Below, piece after piece: positions 7,228 to 15,984 of a stretch of DNA of 29,948 nt. Origin of the DNA: Streptococcus sp. (lineage in GTDB: Bacteria; Bacillota; Bacilli; Lactobacillales; Streptococcaceae); contig DOTL01000089.1 of NCBI GenBank assembly GCA_003521145.1, forward strand, positions 1-29,948, in the 5' to 3' direction. How positions within the stretch are numbered: the stretch's first letter is position 1; each line of letters opens with the position of its first letter. The notes under the pieces are model-generated. The model was not told where the DNA came from. It worked only from the letters and a program-made list of their open reading frames with translations, and did not search any database. Position numbers and translations under genes: made by a program.

Positions 7228-8043
7228 ATGGATAATCGACCTATAGGATTTTTAGATTCTGGTGTCGGAGGACTGACGGTGGTACGTGAACTTAAACGTC
7301 AGTTGCCTCACGAGTCTATTGTTTATATTGGTGACTCTGCTAGGGCGCCGTATGGTCCTAGACCAGCAGAACAAATCAGAGAGTATACCTGGCAGTTGGT
7401 TAAATTCCTTCTGACCAAAGATGTAAAAATGATCGTTATTGCTTGTAATACGGCAACAGCAGTAGTTTGGGAGGAAATCAAAGGAGCCTTGGATATCCCA
7501 GTTCTAGGTGTGGTTTTGCCTGGTTCTAGTGCTGCCATTAAGTCTAGTCAATCGGGTCATATTGGCATCATTGGGACTCCTATGACGATTTCCTCTAACA
7601 TATATGAACAAAAAATTAAGCATCTGGCACCACAAATGAAAGTCTTGAGTTTATCTTGTCCTCGCTTTGCCCCTATTGTTGAATCCAATGAAATTAACTC
7701 AAGTGTGGCTAAAAAGATTGTTTATGAAAGCATGACACCCTTAGTCGGTAAGGTAGATACCTTGGTTTTGGGTTGCACCCATTACCCACTTTTACGTCCT
7801 ATCATCCAAAATGTCATGGGGCCAAGTGTCAAGCTAATTGATAGCGGAGCTGAAACAGTTCGTGATGTTTCTGTTTTGCTCAATTACTTTGAAATTAATC
7901 GTAGCCGTGAAGTCGAAGACAAGACGGAAGAATATTACACCACGGCTAGTGTACTTAGTTTTAAAGAAATCGCAGGACAATGGCTGGGTGAAGAAGTTGC
8001 TGTCCAACATGTCGATTTGGACAAGGAGTTAGAAAATGACTAA
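7228..8043 (+). CDS. murI: Glutamate racemase
   Basis: Interconverts L- and D-glutamate, supplying D-glutamate for peptidoglycan. The 271-residue cytoplasmic enzyme shows the family signature FLDSGVGGLTVV (Asp10-Ser11), the first catalytic cysteine at about 73 (IACNTATA) and the second at about 183 in LGCTHYPLL, with the adjacent histidine. Length is typical (about 265-275). AAGGAGG lies 5 bases before the ATG. It overlaps rdgB by 8 bases, so translation is probably coupled. Confidence 0.97.
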   Translation: MDNRPIGFLDSGVGGLTVVRELKRQLPHESIVYIGDSARAPYGPRPAEQIREYTWQLVKFLLTKDVKMIVIACNTATAVVWEEIKGALDIPVLGVVLPGSSAAIKSSQSGHIGIIGTPMTISSNIYEQKIKHLAPQMKVLSLSCPRFAPIVESNEINSSVAKKIVYESMTPLVGKVDTLVLGCTHYPLLRPIIQNVMGPSVKLIDSGAETVRDVSVLLNYFEINRSREVEDKTEEYYTTASVLSFKEIAGQWLGEEVAVQHVDLDKELEND

Positions 8044-9010
8044 ATCAATTTTAGAATATAAAGACGAACAAGACTGGTATTTGGCTAGTTTTGGGAACTA
8101 CAATCACTTGACTTGTTTTGGTGGTGATGAGGCCTATGAACAATTTGTTGACTTTTTCCAAGCCTTGACTAACGTTTTGGCTGTTAGTGGTTTCCAGTTA
8201 CATATTGCTAAACATTCTTCAGACCTTCGCTTGGTATCCTTTATTTTGGATTGCTTGAAAGAGGAAACTGGACGGGACCTAGCCGTTACGCAACATCAAG
8301 GGGCTTTGGTAGTTAGTGAAGGAGATAAGCTTGTCTATGTGCATGTGCCTAGAGAGGGTGTCGCCTTGAGTGATTTCTTTGGTTCTGATAACAAATCAGA
8401 CTTTGGTGATGTCCTATTGATTGCGACACGCAATGAAGGAAAAACCAAGGAATTTCGTAAACTATTTGGAAAACTAGGCATTAAGGTAGAGAATCTTAAT
8501 GATTATCCAGACCTTCCTGAAGTTGCTGAAACAGGTATGACCTTTGAGGAAAATGCACGCTTGAAGGCGGAGACCATTTCTGAATTAACTGGTAAAATGG
8601 TCCTTTCAGATGACTCTGGTTTGCAAGTAGATATTCTTGGAGGCTTACCAGGTGTTTGGTCTGCGCGCTTTGCAGGTCCTGATGCTACGGATGCTGAAAA
8701 TAATGCTAAATTATTGCACGAGCTCGCTATGGTGCTTGATGCTAGCAAACGTACCGCGAACTTCCATACAACCCTAGTTGTTGCAGCACCTGGACGTGAT
8801 AGTTTGGTTGTTGATGCCGACTGGAAGGGTTATATTGGCCGAGAACCTAAAGGTGACAATGGTTTTGGTTATGATCCACTCTTTTTAGTTGGTAATACGG
8901 GTAAAACGGCAGCAGAGCTTTCTGCAGAAGAGAAAAATGAACAATCTCACCGTGGACAAGCTGTCAAGAAACTTATGGAGGTCTTCCCAGCATGGCAGAA
9001 CAAACAATAA
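8036..9010 (+). CDS. rdgB: XTP/dITP diphosphatase (RdgB/HAM1) with an N-terminal extension
   Basis: Hydrolyses non-canonical purine nucleotides (ITP, XTP, dITP) to monophosphates, keeping them out of nucleic acids. The HAM1 core starts at about residue 126 (VLLIATRNEGKTKEF) and contains LSDDSGLQVDILGGLPGVWSARFAG, GDNGFGYDPLF and the C-terminal SHRGQA motif. The protein has 324 residues where ordinary RdgB has about 200; the first 125 residues are an extra domain of unknown role that I recall as usual in streptococci. It overlaps murI by 8 bases at its start and the phosphoesterase gene by 19 bases at its end. Confidence 0.94.
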   Translation: MTKSILEYKDEQDWYLASFGNYNHLTCFGGDEAYEQFVDFFQALTNVLAVSGFQLHIAKHSSDLRLVSFILDCLKEETGRDLAVTQHQGALVVSEGDKLVYVHVPREGVALSDFFGSDNKSDFGDVLLIATRNEGKTKEFRKLFGKLGIKVENLNDYPDLPEVAETGMTFEENARLKAETISELTGKMVLSDDSGLQVDILGGLPGVWSARFAGPDATDAENNAKLLHELAMVLDASKRTANFHTTLVVAAPGRDSLVVDADWKGYIGREPKGDNGFGYDPLFLVGNTGKTAAELSAEEKNEQSHRGQAVKKLMEVFPAWQNKQ

Positions 9011-9513
9011 TCGTAATGAGCGACTCCCATGGAGATCGTGACATTGTAGTAGATATAAAAAATTGTTATCAGGGAAAGGTAGATGCTATTTTCCACAACG
9101 GAGATTCTGAGTTAGAATCAAGTGATCCTGTTTGGGAAGGTATCCATGTTGTTCGAGGAAACTGTGACTATGATTCAGGTTATCCAGAACGTTTGGTCGT
9201 TAAACTTGGTGATGTGATAATTACACAGACCCATGGTCACCTCTATGGCATTAATTTTACCTGGGACAAGTTAGATCTTTGGGCGCAACAAGTGGATGCA
9301 GATATTTGTCTCTATGGCCACCTGCATGCGGCAGCAGCTTGGCAAAATGGTAAGACAGTGTTTATCAACCCAGGTTCTATTTCACAGCCACGTGGACCTA
9401 TCCATGAGAAACTTTATGCTAAGGTGATTATAAACAGTGCAAAAATTCGTGTGGAATATTACACACGTGACCATGAACTTTATTCAGAACTTACACAGGA
9501 ATTTGAACGATGA
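8992..9513 (+). CDS. YfcE/MJ0936-family metallophosphoesterase
   Basis: This 173-residue calcineurin-like phosphodiesterase has the full set of metal ligands: MSDSHGD (about 9-15), FHNGDSE (about 34), VRGNCDY (about 55), THGHLYG and YGHLHAA. Relatives hydrolyse phosphodiesters with manganese, but the natural substrate is unknown. Its start overlaps the end of rdgB by 19 bases and its end overlaps cbpB by 4 bases, placing it firmly in the murI-scp run. Confidence 0.92.
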   Translation: MAEQTIIVMSDSHGDRDIVVDIKNCYQGKVDAIFHNGDSELESSDPVWEGIHVVRGNCDYDSGYPERLVVKLGDVIITQTHGHLYGINFTWDKLDLWAQQVDADICLYGHLHAAAAWQNGKTVFINPGSISQPRGPIHEKLYAKVIINSAKIRVEYYTRDHELYSELTQEFER

Positions 9514-9992
9514 TTGCTAAAGAATTTGAAGATTTTTTGTTAGCTCATTTAGATAATTATTTAATTCCATCAGATCAGGTTGCTATTTTTATTGATAGTC
9601 ACAAGTCGGATTATGTGGTCTTGCTTTTGACAAGCAATGGTTATTCGCGCGTTCCCGTTTTGACTAAGGATAAGCATTATCTTGGGACCATTTCTTTGAC
9701 AGATATTAAGCGTTATCAAGATGAACATAACTTGCAAGAGTGGGAGATGGTTAACCGTGATATCGGGCCGATGACATCAGATGTCTTGGAAACAGTGGAA
9801 GATAATGCCAATCTAAATGAGGTAATGCATAAGCTAGTTAATAATCCTTTCCTTCCTGTGGTTGACAGCCAAGGTATTTTCAAAGGAATTATCACACGAA
9901 AATCGATTCTAAAGGCGGTTAATAGCCTCTTACATGACTTTACACATGACTATATCATCATTCCAAAAACAACTGACAACTCAGATCACTGA
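9510..9992 (+). CDS. cbpB: Tandem-CBS cyclic-di-AMP-binding protein CbpB
   Basis: This 160-residue protein is made mainly of two CBS domains (about 15-75 and 80-145). Recognisable parts include NGYSRVPVLTKDKHYLGTISLTDI and NPFLPVVDSQGIFKGIITRKSIL. It matches the CbpB/DarB (YkuL) family, which binds c-di-AMP and in relatives controls the (p)ppGpp synthetase Rel; that partner here is by family knowledge only. It overlaps the phosphoesterase by 4 bases and the XerD-like gene by nearly 50 bases. Confidence 0.85.
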   Translation: MIAKEFEDFLLAHLDNYLIPSDQVAIFIDSHKSDYVVLLLTSNGYSRVPVLTKDKHYLGTISLTDIKRYQDEHNLQEWEMVNRDIGPMTSDVLETVEDNANLNEVMHKLVNNPFLPVVDSQGIFKGIITRKSILKAVNSLLHDFTHDYIIIPKTTDNSDH

Positions 9993-10707
9993 TTTTCTGG
10001 CTACTAAGGTCATTTCGGAGAGTTCAAAGCAAGCTTATACTTATGATCTTAAGCAGTTTGCAACGTCGATTTCAGGACAAATTGATTACACCAGTCTTAA
10101 GCTCTATGAGAACAAACTGAAGGAATGGAAGCCATCCGTACAAAAACGTAAGCGCTCTGCAGTCAATCAATTTTTGCTATACCTCTATCAAAAGGGTCAA
10201 TTAGAGAAATTTTTCAAACTATCGGAGACGGTTACAATACCTTCTCAGGAGGATAAGTTGCGAATACTGGATCTTTCATCGCTTTACGAGGGGCGTGAAG
10301 GGGTTGGTAAGCTGGCTAGTCTGCTGATTCTAGAGTTGGGACTCTTACCTTCAGAGATTTTGGAGTTGGACTGGGCTGATATTGACTTGGATTTTGGTGT
10401 TGTAACTGTGGCCAAGGGAAGCACTAAGCGTGTTCTCAGACTTGAAGCAGATGTGAATCAGTATTTGTTGGCTATTAAAGATGTGAACAGTCAGGGCTTG
10501 CTTTTGGGTAAGGTCTATACCCGACAATGGCTATACAAGCAAATCCAGACTTATGTTAGTGACCGTGGCTTATCGAATGTAACCGCTCAAGTCTTGCGTC
10601 AGCAATTTATTCTTAGACAGATTGAAAAGGGAACGGGCGCCTTTGAACTTGCTCGTTTACTGGGACTAAAAAGTCCAGTGACCTTGGAGAAATACTATAA
10701 AACCTAA
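9946..10707 (+). CDS. xerDL: XerD-like protein with degenerate recombinase active site
   Basis: This 253-residue protein has the two-domain layout of tyrosine recombinases: an N-terminal SAM-like core-binding domain (about 1-95, SSKQAYTYDLKQF) and a C-terminal catalytic fold. The C-terminal tyrosine is present (LEKYYKT) and so is the second-box arginine (QVLRQQF). The first-box arginine is absent (LGLLPSEILEL where XerD has LR-SEL) and both histidines are replaced (Q in AQVLRQ, L in LGLKSP). A strand-exchange role is therefore doubtful; a structural or DNA-binding role beside ScpAB is inference. The start is uncertain: ATG 9934 is also possible and neither has a good ribosome binding site. 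It abuts scpA. Confidence 0.88.
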   Translation: MTISSFQKQLTTQITDFLATKVISESSKQAYTYDLKQFATSISGQIDYTSLKLYENKLKEWKPSVQKRKRSAVNQFLLYLYQKGQLEKFFKLSETVTIPSQEDKLRILDLSSLYEGREGVGKLASLLILELGLLPSEILELDWADIDLDFGVVTVAKGSTKRVLRLEADVNQYLLAIKDVNSQGLLLGKVYTRQWLYKQIQTYVSDRGLSNVTAQVLRQQFILRQIEKGTGAFELARLLGLKSPVTLEKYYKT

Positions 10708-11420
10708 TGGATATTAAGTTAAAAGATTTTGAGGGGCCACTGGATTTGTTGCTCCATCTGGTTTCTAAGTATGAGGTAGACATTTACGATGTTCCCATTG
10801 TTGAGGTTATCGAGCAATACTTGGCTTATTTGGCAACCTTACAATCCATGAAGCTTGAAGTTGCTGGGGAATATATGCTTATGGCTAGTCAGCTCATGCT
10901 GATTAAGAGTCGTAAGCTTTTGCCCACAGTGGTGGAAGCTGAGCCTGAAGCAGATGATCCTGAACTAGAGCTCTTGAGTCAGTTGGAAGAATATGCACGC
11001 TTCAAAGCAGCTAGTCAAGAGTTGGCTAAGCAGCATGAGGTACGAGCTCAGTATTTTTCAAAACCAAAAGTTGAATTGGTTTATGAAGATGTGACACTTA
11101 ATCAGGATAAGACCATTCAAGACATTTTCTTGGCTTTTTCAAAAATCATGGCTGAAAAGCAGGAAGAAATTCGCCGAAACCATACGACTATTGCGCGTGA
11201 TGATTATAAAATTGAAGACATGATGCTGATTATTGAGGAGGCATTTGGCTCAAAAAATGAGCTATATCTGGATGAACTTTTCACAGATGCTAAGGATATG
11301 AATCAAGTAATCACCCTCTTTTTGGCAACTCTTGAATTGATTAAGGAACATCGCATATCAGTACAGCAGGAAACAATTTTTGGAACAATCACACTAAGAA
11401 AGGAATGGACGAATGAGTAG
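10707..11420 (+). CDS. scpA: Segregation and condensation protein A
   Basis: Kleisin subunit that, with ScpB, bridges the heads of SMC for chromosome condensation and segregation. The 237-residue protein begins with the diagnostic KLKDFEGPLDLLLHLV and DIYDVPIVEVIEQYL, has a central acidic and helical region (about 70-150) and ends in a winged-helix segment (about 165-237). The first base of its ATG overlaps the last base of the xerDL stop, and its end overlaps scpB by 8 bases. Confidence 0.97.
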   Translation: MDIKLKDFEGPLDLLLHLVSKYEVDIYDVPIVEVIEQYLAYLATLQSMKLEVAGEYMLMASQLMLIKSRKLLPTVVEAEPEADDPELELLSQLEEYARFKAASQELAKQHEVRAQYFSKPKVELVYEDVTLNQDKTIQDIFLAFSKIMAEKQEEIRRNHTTIARDDYKIEDMMLIIEEAFGSKNELYLDELFTDAKDMNQVITLFLATLELIKEHRISVQQETIFGTITLRKEWTNE

Positions 11421-11994
11421 TCATTTAGCACGATTAGAAGCTTTACTTTTTGTGGCTGGTGAAGATGGTCTTAGTCTACGTACGATGGCACAGCTTTTGG
11501 AAATGCCAGTTACGGGTCTAACCCAGTCCTTGGAGAAATTGCAAGCCAAGTACGAGGCAGATGAGGATTCAGCTCTTTGTTTATTGGAATCATCAAATAC
11601 ATATAAGTTAGTGACTAAGCCAGATTTTGCAAGTCTCCTTCGTGACTATTCTAAAACGCCTATTAACCAGAGTCTATCACGAGCGAGTCTTGAGGTCCTC
11701 TCTATAGTTGCTTATAAACAGCCTATTACACGTGCTGAAGTCGATGACATTAGAGGTGTTAATTCTAGTGGTGCTATTGCTAAACTTCAGGCCTTTGATC
11801 TCATTCAAGAGGCTGGTAAAAAAGATGCTGTCGGTCGTCCCAACCTATATGCGACTACTGATTATTTCCTAGACTTTATGGGGATTAACAGTTTAGACGA
11901 ACTTGTGGCCATTAATCAGCTAGAACTTGAAGAGCAAGAAACGAGTCTCTTTAGGGAAGATGCTTCAGAAGAGCTTGAGGACTTGGACAATTAA
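11413..11994 (+). CDS. scpB: Segregation and condensation protein B
   Basis: Partner of ScpA in the SMC condensin complex. The 193-residue protein has two winged-helix domains: about 1-85 (HLARLEALLFVAGEDGLS) and about 88-160, with the conserved LSRASLEVLSIVAYKQPITRAEVDDIRGV and GRPNLYATTDYFLDFMGI. The C-terminal tail is acidic. It starts inside scpA (8-base overlap), so the two subunits are probably translated in a coupled way. Confidence 0.97.
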   Translation: MSSHLARLEALLFVAGEDGLSLRTMAQLLEMPVTGLTQSLEKLQAKYEADEDSALCLLESSNTYKLVTKPDFASLLRDYSKTPINQSLSRASLEVLSIVAYKQPITRAEVDDIRGVNSSGAIAKLQAFDLIQEAGKKDAVGRPNLYATTDYFLDFMGINSLDELVAINQLELEEQETSLFREDASEELEDLDN

Positions 11995-12035
11995 GAGTAA
12001 ACCTTGTTGAAACTAATCATTAAAGTAAAAAAACA

Positions 12036-12084
12036 TAGCAGAGATGCTAGGTAGAAAGGATACAGCTTAAGCTGTAGAAAAAGA
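12036..12084 (+). promoter_or_regulatory. Structured translation-initiation region of rluB
   Basis: A small hairpin (TAGCA-GAGA-TGCTA, 12036-12049) precedes AAAGGA (12055-12060). Immediately after it lies a perfect 16-base palindrome, TACAGCTTAAGCTGTA (12061-12076), then 8 bases and the ATG. The ribosome binding site is 24 bases from the ATG in linear sequence, but only 8 if the palindrome folds. No other good ribosome binding site is seen. Confidence 0.55.
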
Positions 12085-12810
12085 ATGCGAATTAATAAAT
12101 ATATTGCCCACGCTGGTGTGGCCAGCCGTCGTAAGGCTGAGGAACTGATTAAAGAGGGTTGTGTGACCCTCAATGGTAAGACCGTTACGGAATTGGCAAC
12201 AATTGTCAAAAATGGTGACATTGTTGAGGTAAATGGTAGCCCAATTTATAATGAAGAGAAGGTCTATTATCTTCTTAATAAACCACGAGGGGTTATTTCT
12301 TCGGTATCTGATGAGAAAAATCGTAAGACGGTGATTGACCTCATGCCCCACGTTAAAGAACGTATCTATCCTGTTGGTCGTCTTGACTGGGATACGACGG
12401 GTCTTCTTATTTTGACTAATGATGGTGACTTTACCGATAAAATGATTCACCCACGTAATGAGATTGACAAGGTTTATTTGGCGCGTGTCAAAGGTATTGC
12501 GACCAAGGAGAACCTTCGTCCTTTAACTCGTGGAGTGGTCGTTGATGGCAAGAAAACCAAACCAGCACGTTACAATATTATCAAAGTAGACCATGAAAAG
12601 AACCGTTCAGTTGTTGAATTGACAATTCATGAAGGGCGTAACCACCAGGTTAAGAAAATGTTTGAATCAGTGGGCTTGCTTGTTGATAAGCTGTCACGTA
12701 CGCGTTTTGGCACCCTTGATTTAAAAGGCCTTCGTCCAGGTGAATCACGCCGTCTGAATAAGAAAGAAATCAGTCAGCTACATAACGCTGCTGTCAATAA
12801 GGTCAAATAA
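12085..12810 (+). CDS. rluB: 23S rRNA pseudouridine synthase RluB
   Basis: Isomerises a uridine in the peptidyl-transferase region of 23S rRNA (position 2605 in E. coli numbering). The 241-residue enzyme has an S4 RNA-binding domain at about 1-60 (MRINKYIAHAGVASRRKAEELI) and an RsuA/RluB catalytic domain with the catalytic aspartate at about 101 (VGRLDWDTTGLLILTNDGDF) and the HEGRNHQVKKMF motif near 190. RluB, RluE and RsuA are close relatives; the scpB neighbourhood and length favour RluB. Its last base overlaps the first base of yidD. Confidence 0.93.
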   Translation: MRINKYIAHAGVASRRKAEELIKEGCVTLNGKTVTELATIVKNGDIVEVNGSPIYNEEKVYYLLNKPRGVISSVSDEKNRKTVIDLMPHVKERIYPVGRLDWDTTGLLILTNDGDFTDKMIHPRNEIDKVYLARVKGIATKENLRPLTRGVVVDGKKTKPARYNIIKVDHEKNRSVVELTIHEGRNHQVKKMFESVGLLVDKLSRTRFGTLDLKGLRPGESRRLNKKEISQLHNAAVNKVK

Positions 12811-13058
12811 TGAAAAGATTTCTGATTGCCTTAGTAAGAGCTTATCAGAGATGGATTTCTCCCTTATTTCCACCGTCTTGTCGTTTTCGTCCAACTTGTT
12901 CAGTCTATATGATTCAAGCAATAGAGAAACACGGTTTAAAGGGGGTTCTTATGGGAATTGCCCGTATCTTAAGATGTCACCCTTTATCAGAGACTGGAGA
13001 TGATCCAGTGCCAGATTATTTTAGTCTAAAACGTAATAAAACTCCTTTGGATAAATGA
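12810..13058 (+). CDS. yidD: Membrane protein insertion efficiency factor YidD
   Basis: This 82-residue protein has the full family signature: RAYQRWISPLFPPSCRFRPTCSVY with its conserved cysteines (about 24 and 31) and ILRCHPLS near residue 55. It is thought to sit at the inner face of the membrane through an amphipathic helix and help YidC-dependent insertion. In many bacteria it lies beside rnpA and yidC; here it trails rluB with a 1-base overlap, the usual streptococcal arrangement. Its stop codon lies in the loop of the terminator that follows. Confidence 0.95.
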   Translation: MKRFLIALVRAYQRWISPLFPPSCRFRPTCSVYMIQAIEKHGLKGVLMGIARILRCHPLSETGDDPVPDYFSLKRNKTPLDK

Positions 13059-13075
13059 ATCCAAAGGAGTTTTTC
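13038..13075. terminator. Bidirectional terminator overlapping the end of yidD
   Basis: AAAACTCCTTTGGA and TCCAAAGGAGTTTT form a 14-bp perfect stem with an 8-base loop that contains the yidD stop codon. It lies between the convergent yidD and trkH genes and can serve both. Confidence 0.9.
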
Positions 13076-13080
13076 TATGT

Positions 13081-14508
13081 TTAAGTTTTTGGTAGAAAGA
13101 GGAGTAGTAAAGGATAGATTTCCAAACGCCCTGCAATCATAGCAAATCCCATGATAAGCTTAGACAAAGGACTGAAAATAGCAAAGCTATCACTCGTTCC
13201 AAGTAAAGGTCCAATATTGTTAAAGGTTGAAGCAGCAGCGCTTGTCACAATCAAGAGGTCTTGATTATCCAGTGATAAAACAGTGACTAAACTTAGCATA
13301 ATGAGTACATATACAGCTAGATATCTAAGAACACTGTGTTGTGTTTCTTTATCAAGAACACTTCCATTAATATGAAGTGACAGGATACGATTAGGATAGA
13401 GACTAGCCAGGGTCTGATTTCGTGCAATCTTAGCAATAATCATAGCACGGATAACCTTGAAACCACCAGCTGTAGAACCCGCTGATCCCCCGATAAACAT
13501 CAGGAGGAGTAGGATATGCTGTGAGAAAAGTGGCCATTTGGTAATATCTGTCAGACCAAAACCGGTTGTTGTGATGATGGTTGACACTTCGAAAAACGAG
13601 TATTTGAAAGAGTCAGCCAAATTGTGGTAGATCCCAAAAATATTGAGGAAAATCAAACCTGTTGAAATAGCCACAATCGCAAAGTAGGTACGTAGTTCTT
13701 CATCTTGGAAGAGAAACTTGATTTTGCGAAGGAGGATATAGAAATAAAGGTTGAAGTTAACCCCAAAGAGTAGGGTACCAACAGTAACCACATAGGTAAT
13801 CAGATCACTGTGGTAGTGGGCAATAGAGTCATTATAGACAGCAAATCCCCCAGTACCTGCGCCCCCCATAGCAGTGATGATACTATCAAAGATTGGCATA
13901 CCGCAAAGCCAGAGAATAACAGCAAAAATAACAAACATAGTCAGATAGATGATGTAAAGAATCTGAGCTGTATTTTTGAGCTTGGCTACGACTTTACCAA
14001 AAACCGGGCCAGGTACCTCTGCACGCATAACCTCATGGTGACCATTTTTACTGTTGTTCATGATGGCTAGGGCGAAGACCAATACCCCCATCCCTCCAAT
14101 CAAGTGGGCGAAGCTTCGCCAGAAGAGGAGGGAGTGGGTAAGTACTCCAGTATCTGTGAGAATAGTAGCCCCCGTGGTTGTGAAACCAGAACTCATCTCG
14201 AAAAAGGCATCAATGATACTTGGAATCTGACCAGCAAAGACGAAGGGCAATCCTCCAAAGAAGGACCAGAGAACCCAACAGAGAGCTACAATAAGCATTC
14301 CTTCTTTGGTGTAAATGTGGTAGTTCTTCGGTTTAAAAAGAGTACCAAGCACCCCGAGAAAGAGGAGAATACCCATCGTACCCAAGATGCTGGCAAATAC
14401 TTTGGCATCTTCTTGATAAATGAGGGCAACGATAAGTGGTACAACTAGGAGTGCAGCCTCAATAAGCAGGAGCTTGGCAATAAGAAAACGGACAATAGAT
14501 TGATTCAT
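13081..14508 (-). CDS. trkH: Trk-type potassium transporter membrane subunit
   Basis: Potassium-translocating subunit of the Trk/Ktr system, working with the cytoplasmic gating protein TrkA. The 475-residue protein has about ten hydrophobic segments and four pore-loop repeats with the filter-type glycines: SSGFTTTGAT (about 108-117), MGGAGTGGF (about 214-222), IITTTGFGLTD (about 312) and TFNNIGPLLG (about 430). Length is typical of TrkH. It starts 6 bases after the trkA stop codon, with its ribosome binding site (GAGG) inside the trkA end, so the two are translationally linked. Confidence 0.95.
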   Translation of the reverse strand: MNQSIVRFLIAKLLLIEAALLVVPLIVALIYQEDAKVFASILGTMGILLFLGVLGTLFKPKNYHIYTKEGMLIVALCWVLWSFFGGLPFVFAGQIPSIIDAFFEMSSGFTTTGATILTDTGVLTHSLLFWRSFAHLIGGMGVLVFALAIMNNSKNGHHEVMRAEVPGPVFGKVVAKLKNTAQILYIIYLTMFVIFAVILWLCGMPIFDSIITAMGGAGTGGFAVYNDSIAHYHSDLITYVVTVGTLLFGVNFNLYFYILLRKIKFLFQDEELRTYFAIVAISTGLIFLNIFGIYHNLADSFKYSFFEVSTIITTTGFGLTDITKWPLFSQHILLLLMFIGGSAGSTAGGFKVIRAMIIAKIARNQTLASLYPNRILSLHINGSVLDKETQHSVLRYLAVYVLIMLSLVTVLSLDNQDLLIVTSAAASTFNNIGPLLGTSDSFAIFSPLSKLIMGFAMIAGRLEIYPLLLLFLPKT

Positions 14509-14514
14509 GGCAGC

Positions 14515-15861
14515 TTACCTCTTCAACAAGTCGTAAATGTAAGTTATATTTTGTAAGAGTGTAACAACCACGATTTTATCACCATAAGCCAGTCTATCCT
14601 CACCAGTAGGGAAAATCGCTTTTCCATTACGTATGATAGCGGCGATAAGAACACCGTTAGCGAAATCAATGTCAGAAAGCTTCATACCGGCAATTTGGTT
14701 ATTTTCCTTAATTTGGAATTGCAAGGTTTCGATACGACCATTAGCCACATGGTGAAGGGCATCAAGACTAGAGTCTTTGGCATTAAAACGCCCACGTACA
14801 AAGTGCATTACAGTGTCAACAGCGATACTCTTAGGAGTGACAATTGTTGTCTCACGTGTATCGACAATCTCTAAAAGGCTAGTTCGATTGACTTTGGTGA
14901 TATTCTTGTGGATACCGAGGCTTTCCAGGAACATAGAGGTAATGATATTTTCCTCATCTACTCCAGTTAGAGTAGCTACAGCATCATAACTGGCTGCACT
15001 TTCCTCGAGAAGAAGATCTTTAGCAGTACCATCACCTAAGATAACAGAAACTTCTGGGAAAACCTGGCTAAAGGTTTGCGCACGATCCATTTTTTGCTCA
15101 ATCAATTTTACCTTAATCCGATTGTTTTTCAAGATATTGAGCAAGTAGTAGGAGATACGTCCAGCACCAATCAACAAAAGTTTTTTGATGTTTTTTGGCT
15201 TGATGTAACTGTGGAAAAGTGCCATATCAACACGTTTCCCGGTGACATAAATCTTATCCCCAATCTGCATGGTAGCATTTCCATCTGGAATGATGAGTTC
15301 ACCTTGACGGTCAATCGTACAAACTAGAATATTGCCAAATTTCCTACGGAATTGTTCCATTGTCATACCAGACAATTGGCTATTTTCAGTGACTTTAAAT
15401 GCCATAAGAATAACGCGTCCATTAGCAAAAGTTTCAACTGATAGGGCGTTTGGAAATTCAACCGTATTGGCAATATAGCGAGCTGTTAAAAGTTCAGGGT
15501 TAACTACTAATGAGAATCCAAGAAAGTTCTTGTCTTTGAAATAAGCATTTGAGTATTCTGGGTTACGCACGCGAACAATAGTTTCTTTGGCACCCATTTG
15601 TTTAGCCAGAACGGCTGAAATCATGTTTACTTCATCTTTATCAGTCATCGCGATAAAGACATCGCAGTTGCTAACTTCGGCTTTTTCCAAAATTTTGAAA
15701 TTAGCCCCATTTCCAACAAAGCCCATAACATCATAACGTTTGCTGAGGCGTTTGAGGACCTCTTCCTTTTCTTCAATTAAAATAACATCGTGCTTCTCTT
15801 CAACAAGAGAACGACAAAGTGCGGTACCGACTTTACCGGCACCTACAACAATAATACGCAT
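14515..15861 (-). CDS. trkA: Trk potassium uptake regulatory subunit TrkA
   Basis: Cytoplasmic NAD(H)/nucleotide-binding regulator of TrkH. The 448-residue protein contains two tandem RCK modules. The first has the Rossmann glycine motif GAGKVG (about 7-12) and IEEKEE; the second starts near residue 225 with GAGRIS, where the last glycine of the motif is a serine, so nucleotide binding may differ between halves. TrkA_C-type domains follow each (for example QIGDKIYVTG and AYGDKIVVV). An upstream ATG at 15882 adds seven residues, but GGAGG lies 6 bases before ATG 15861, so that start is chosen. First gene of the trkA-trkH operon. Confidence 0.93.
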   Translation of the reverse strand: MRIIVVGAGKVGTALCRSLVEEKHDVILIEEKEEVLKRLSKRYDVMGFVGNGANFKILEKAEVSNCDVFIAMTDKDEVNMISAVLAKQMGAKETIVRVRNPEYSNAYFKDKNFLGFSLVVNPELLTARYIANTVEFPNALSVETFANGRVILMAFKVTENSQLSGMTMEQFRRKFGNILVCTIDRQGELIIPDGNATMQIGDKIYVTGKRVDMALFHSYIKPKNIKKLLLIGAGRISYYLLNILKNNRIKVKLIEQKMDRAQTFSQVFPEVSVILGDGTAKDLLLEESAASYDAVATLTGVDEENIITSMFLESLGIHKNITKVNRTSLLEIVDTRETTIVTPKSIAVDTVMHFVRGRFNAKDSSLDALHHVANGRIETLQFQIKENNQIAGMKLSDIDFANGVLIAAIIRNGKAIFPTGEDRLAYGDKIVVVTLLQNITYIYDLLKR

Positions 15862-15984
15862 GAGTTGCCTCCAAATAATCATTACTATGATACTCTATTT
15901 TAGCGGAAAAATCATCCTTTTCAGCTAGCTTTATCAACTATTCCTATTTAAGTGAATAAAGGTAAAATTTTTCTTTAAATAGTA

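Noticed and set aside
9946..10707. Integrase marking a mobile element
   Set aside because: The XerD-like protein has a degenerate active site, sits in a conserved housekeeping operon and has no attachment-site repeats or cargo around it.
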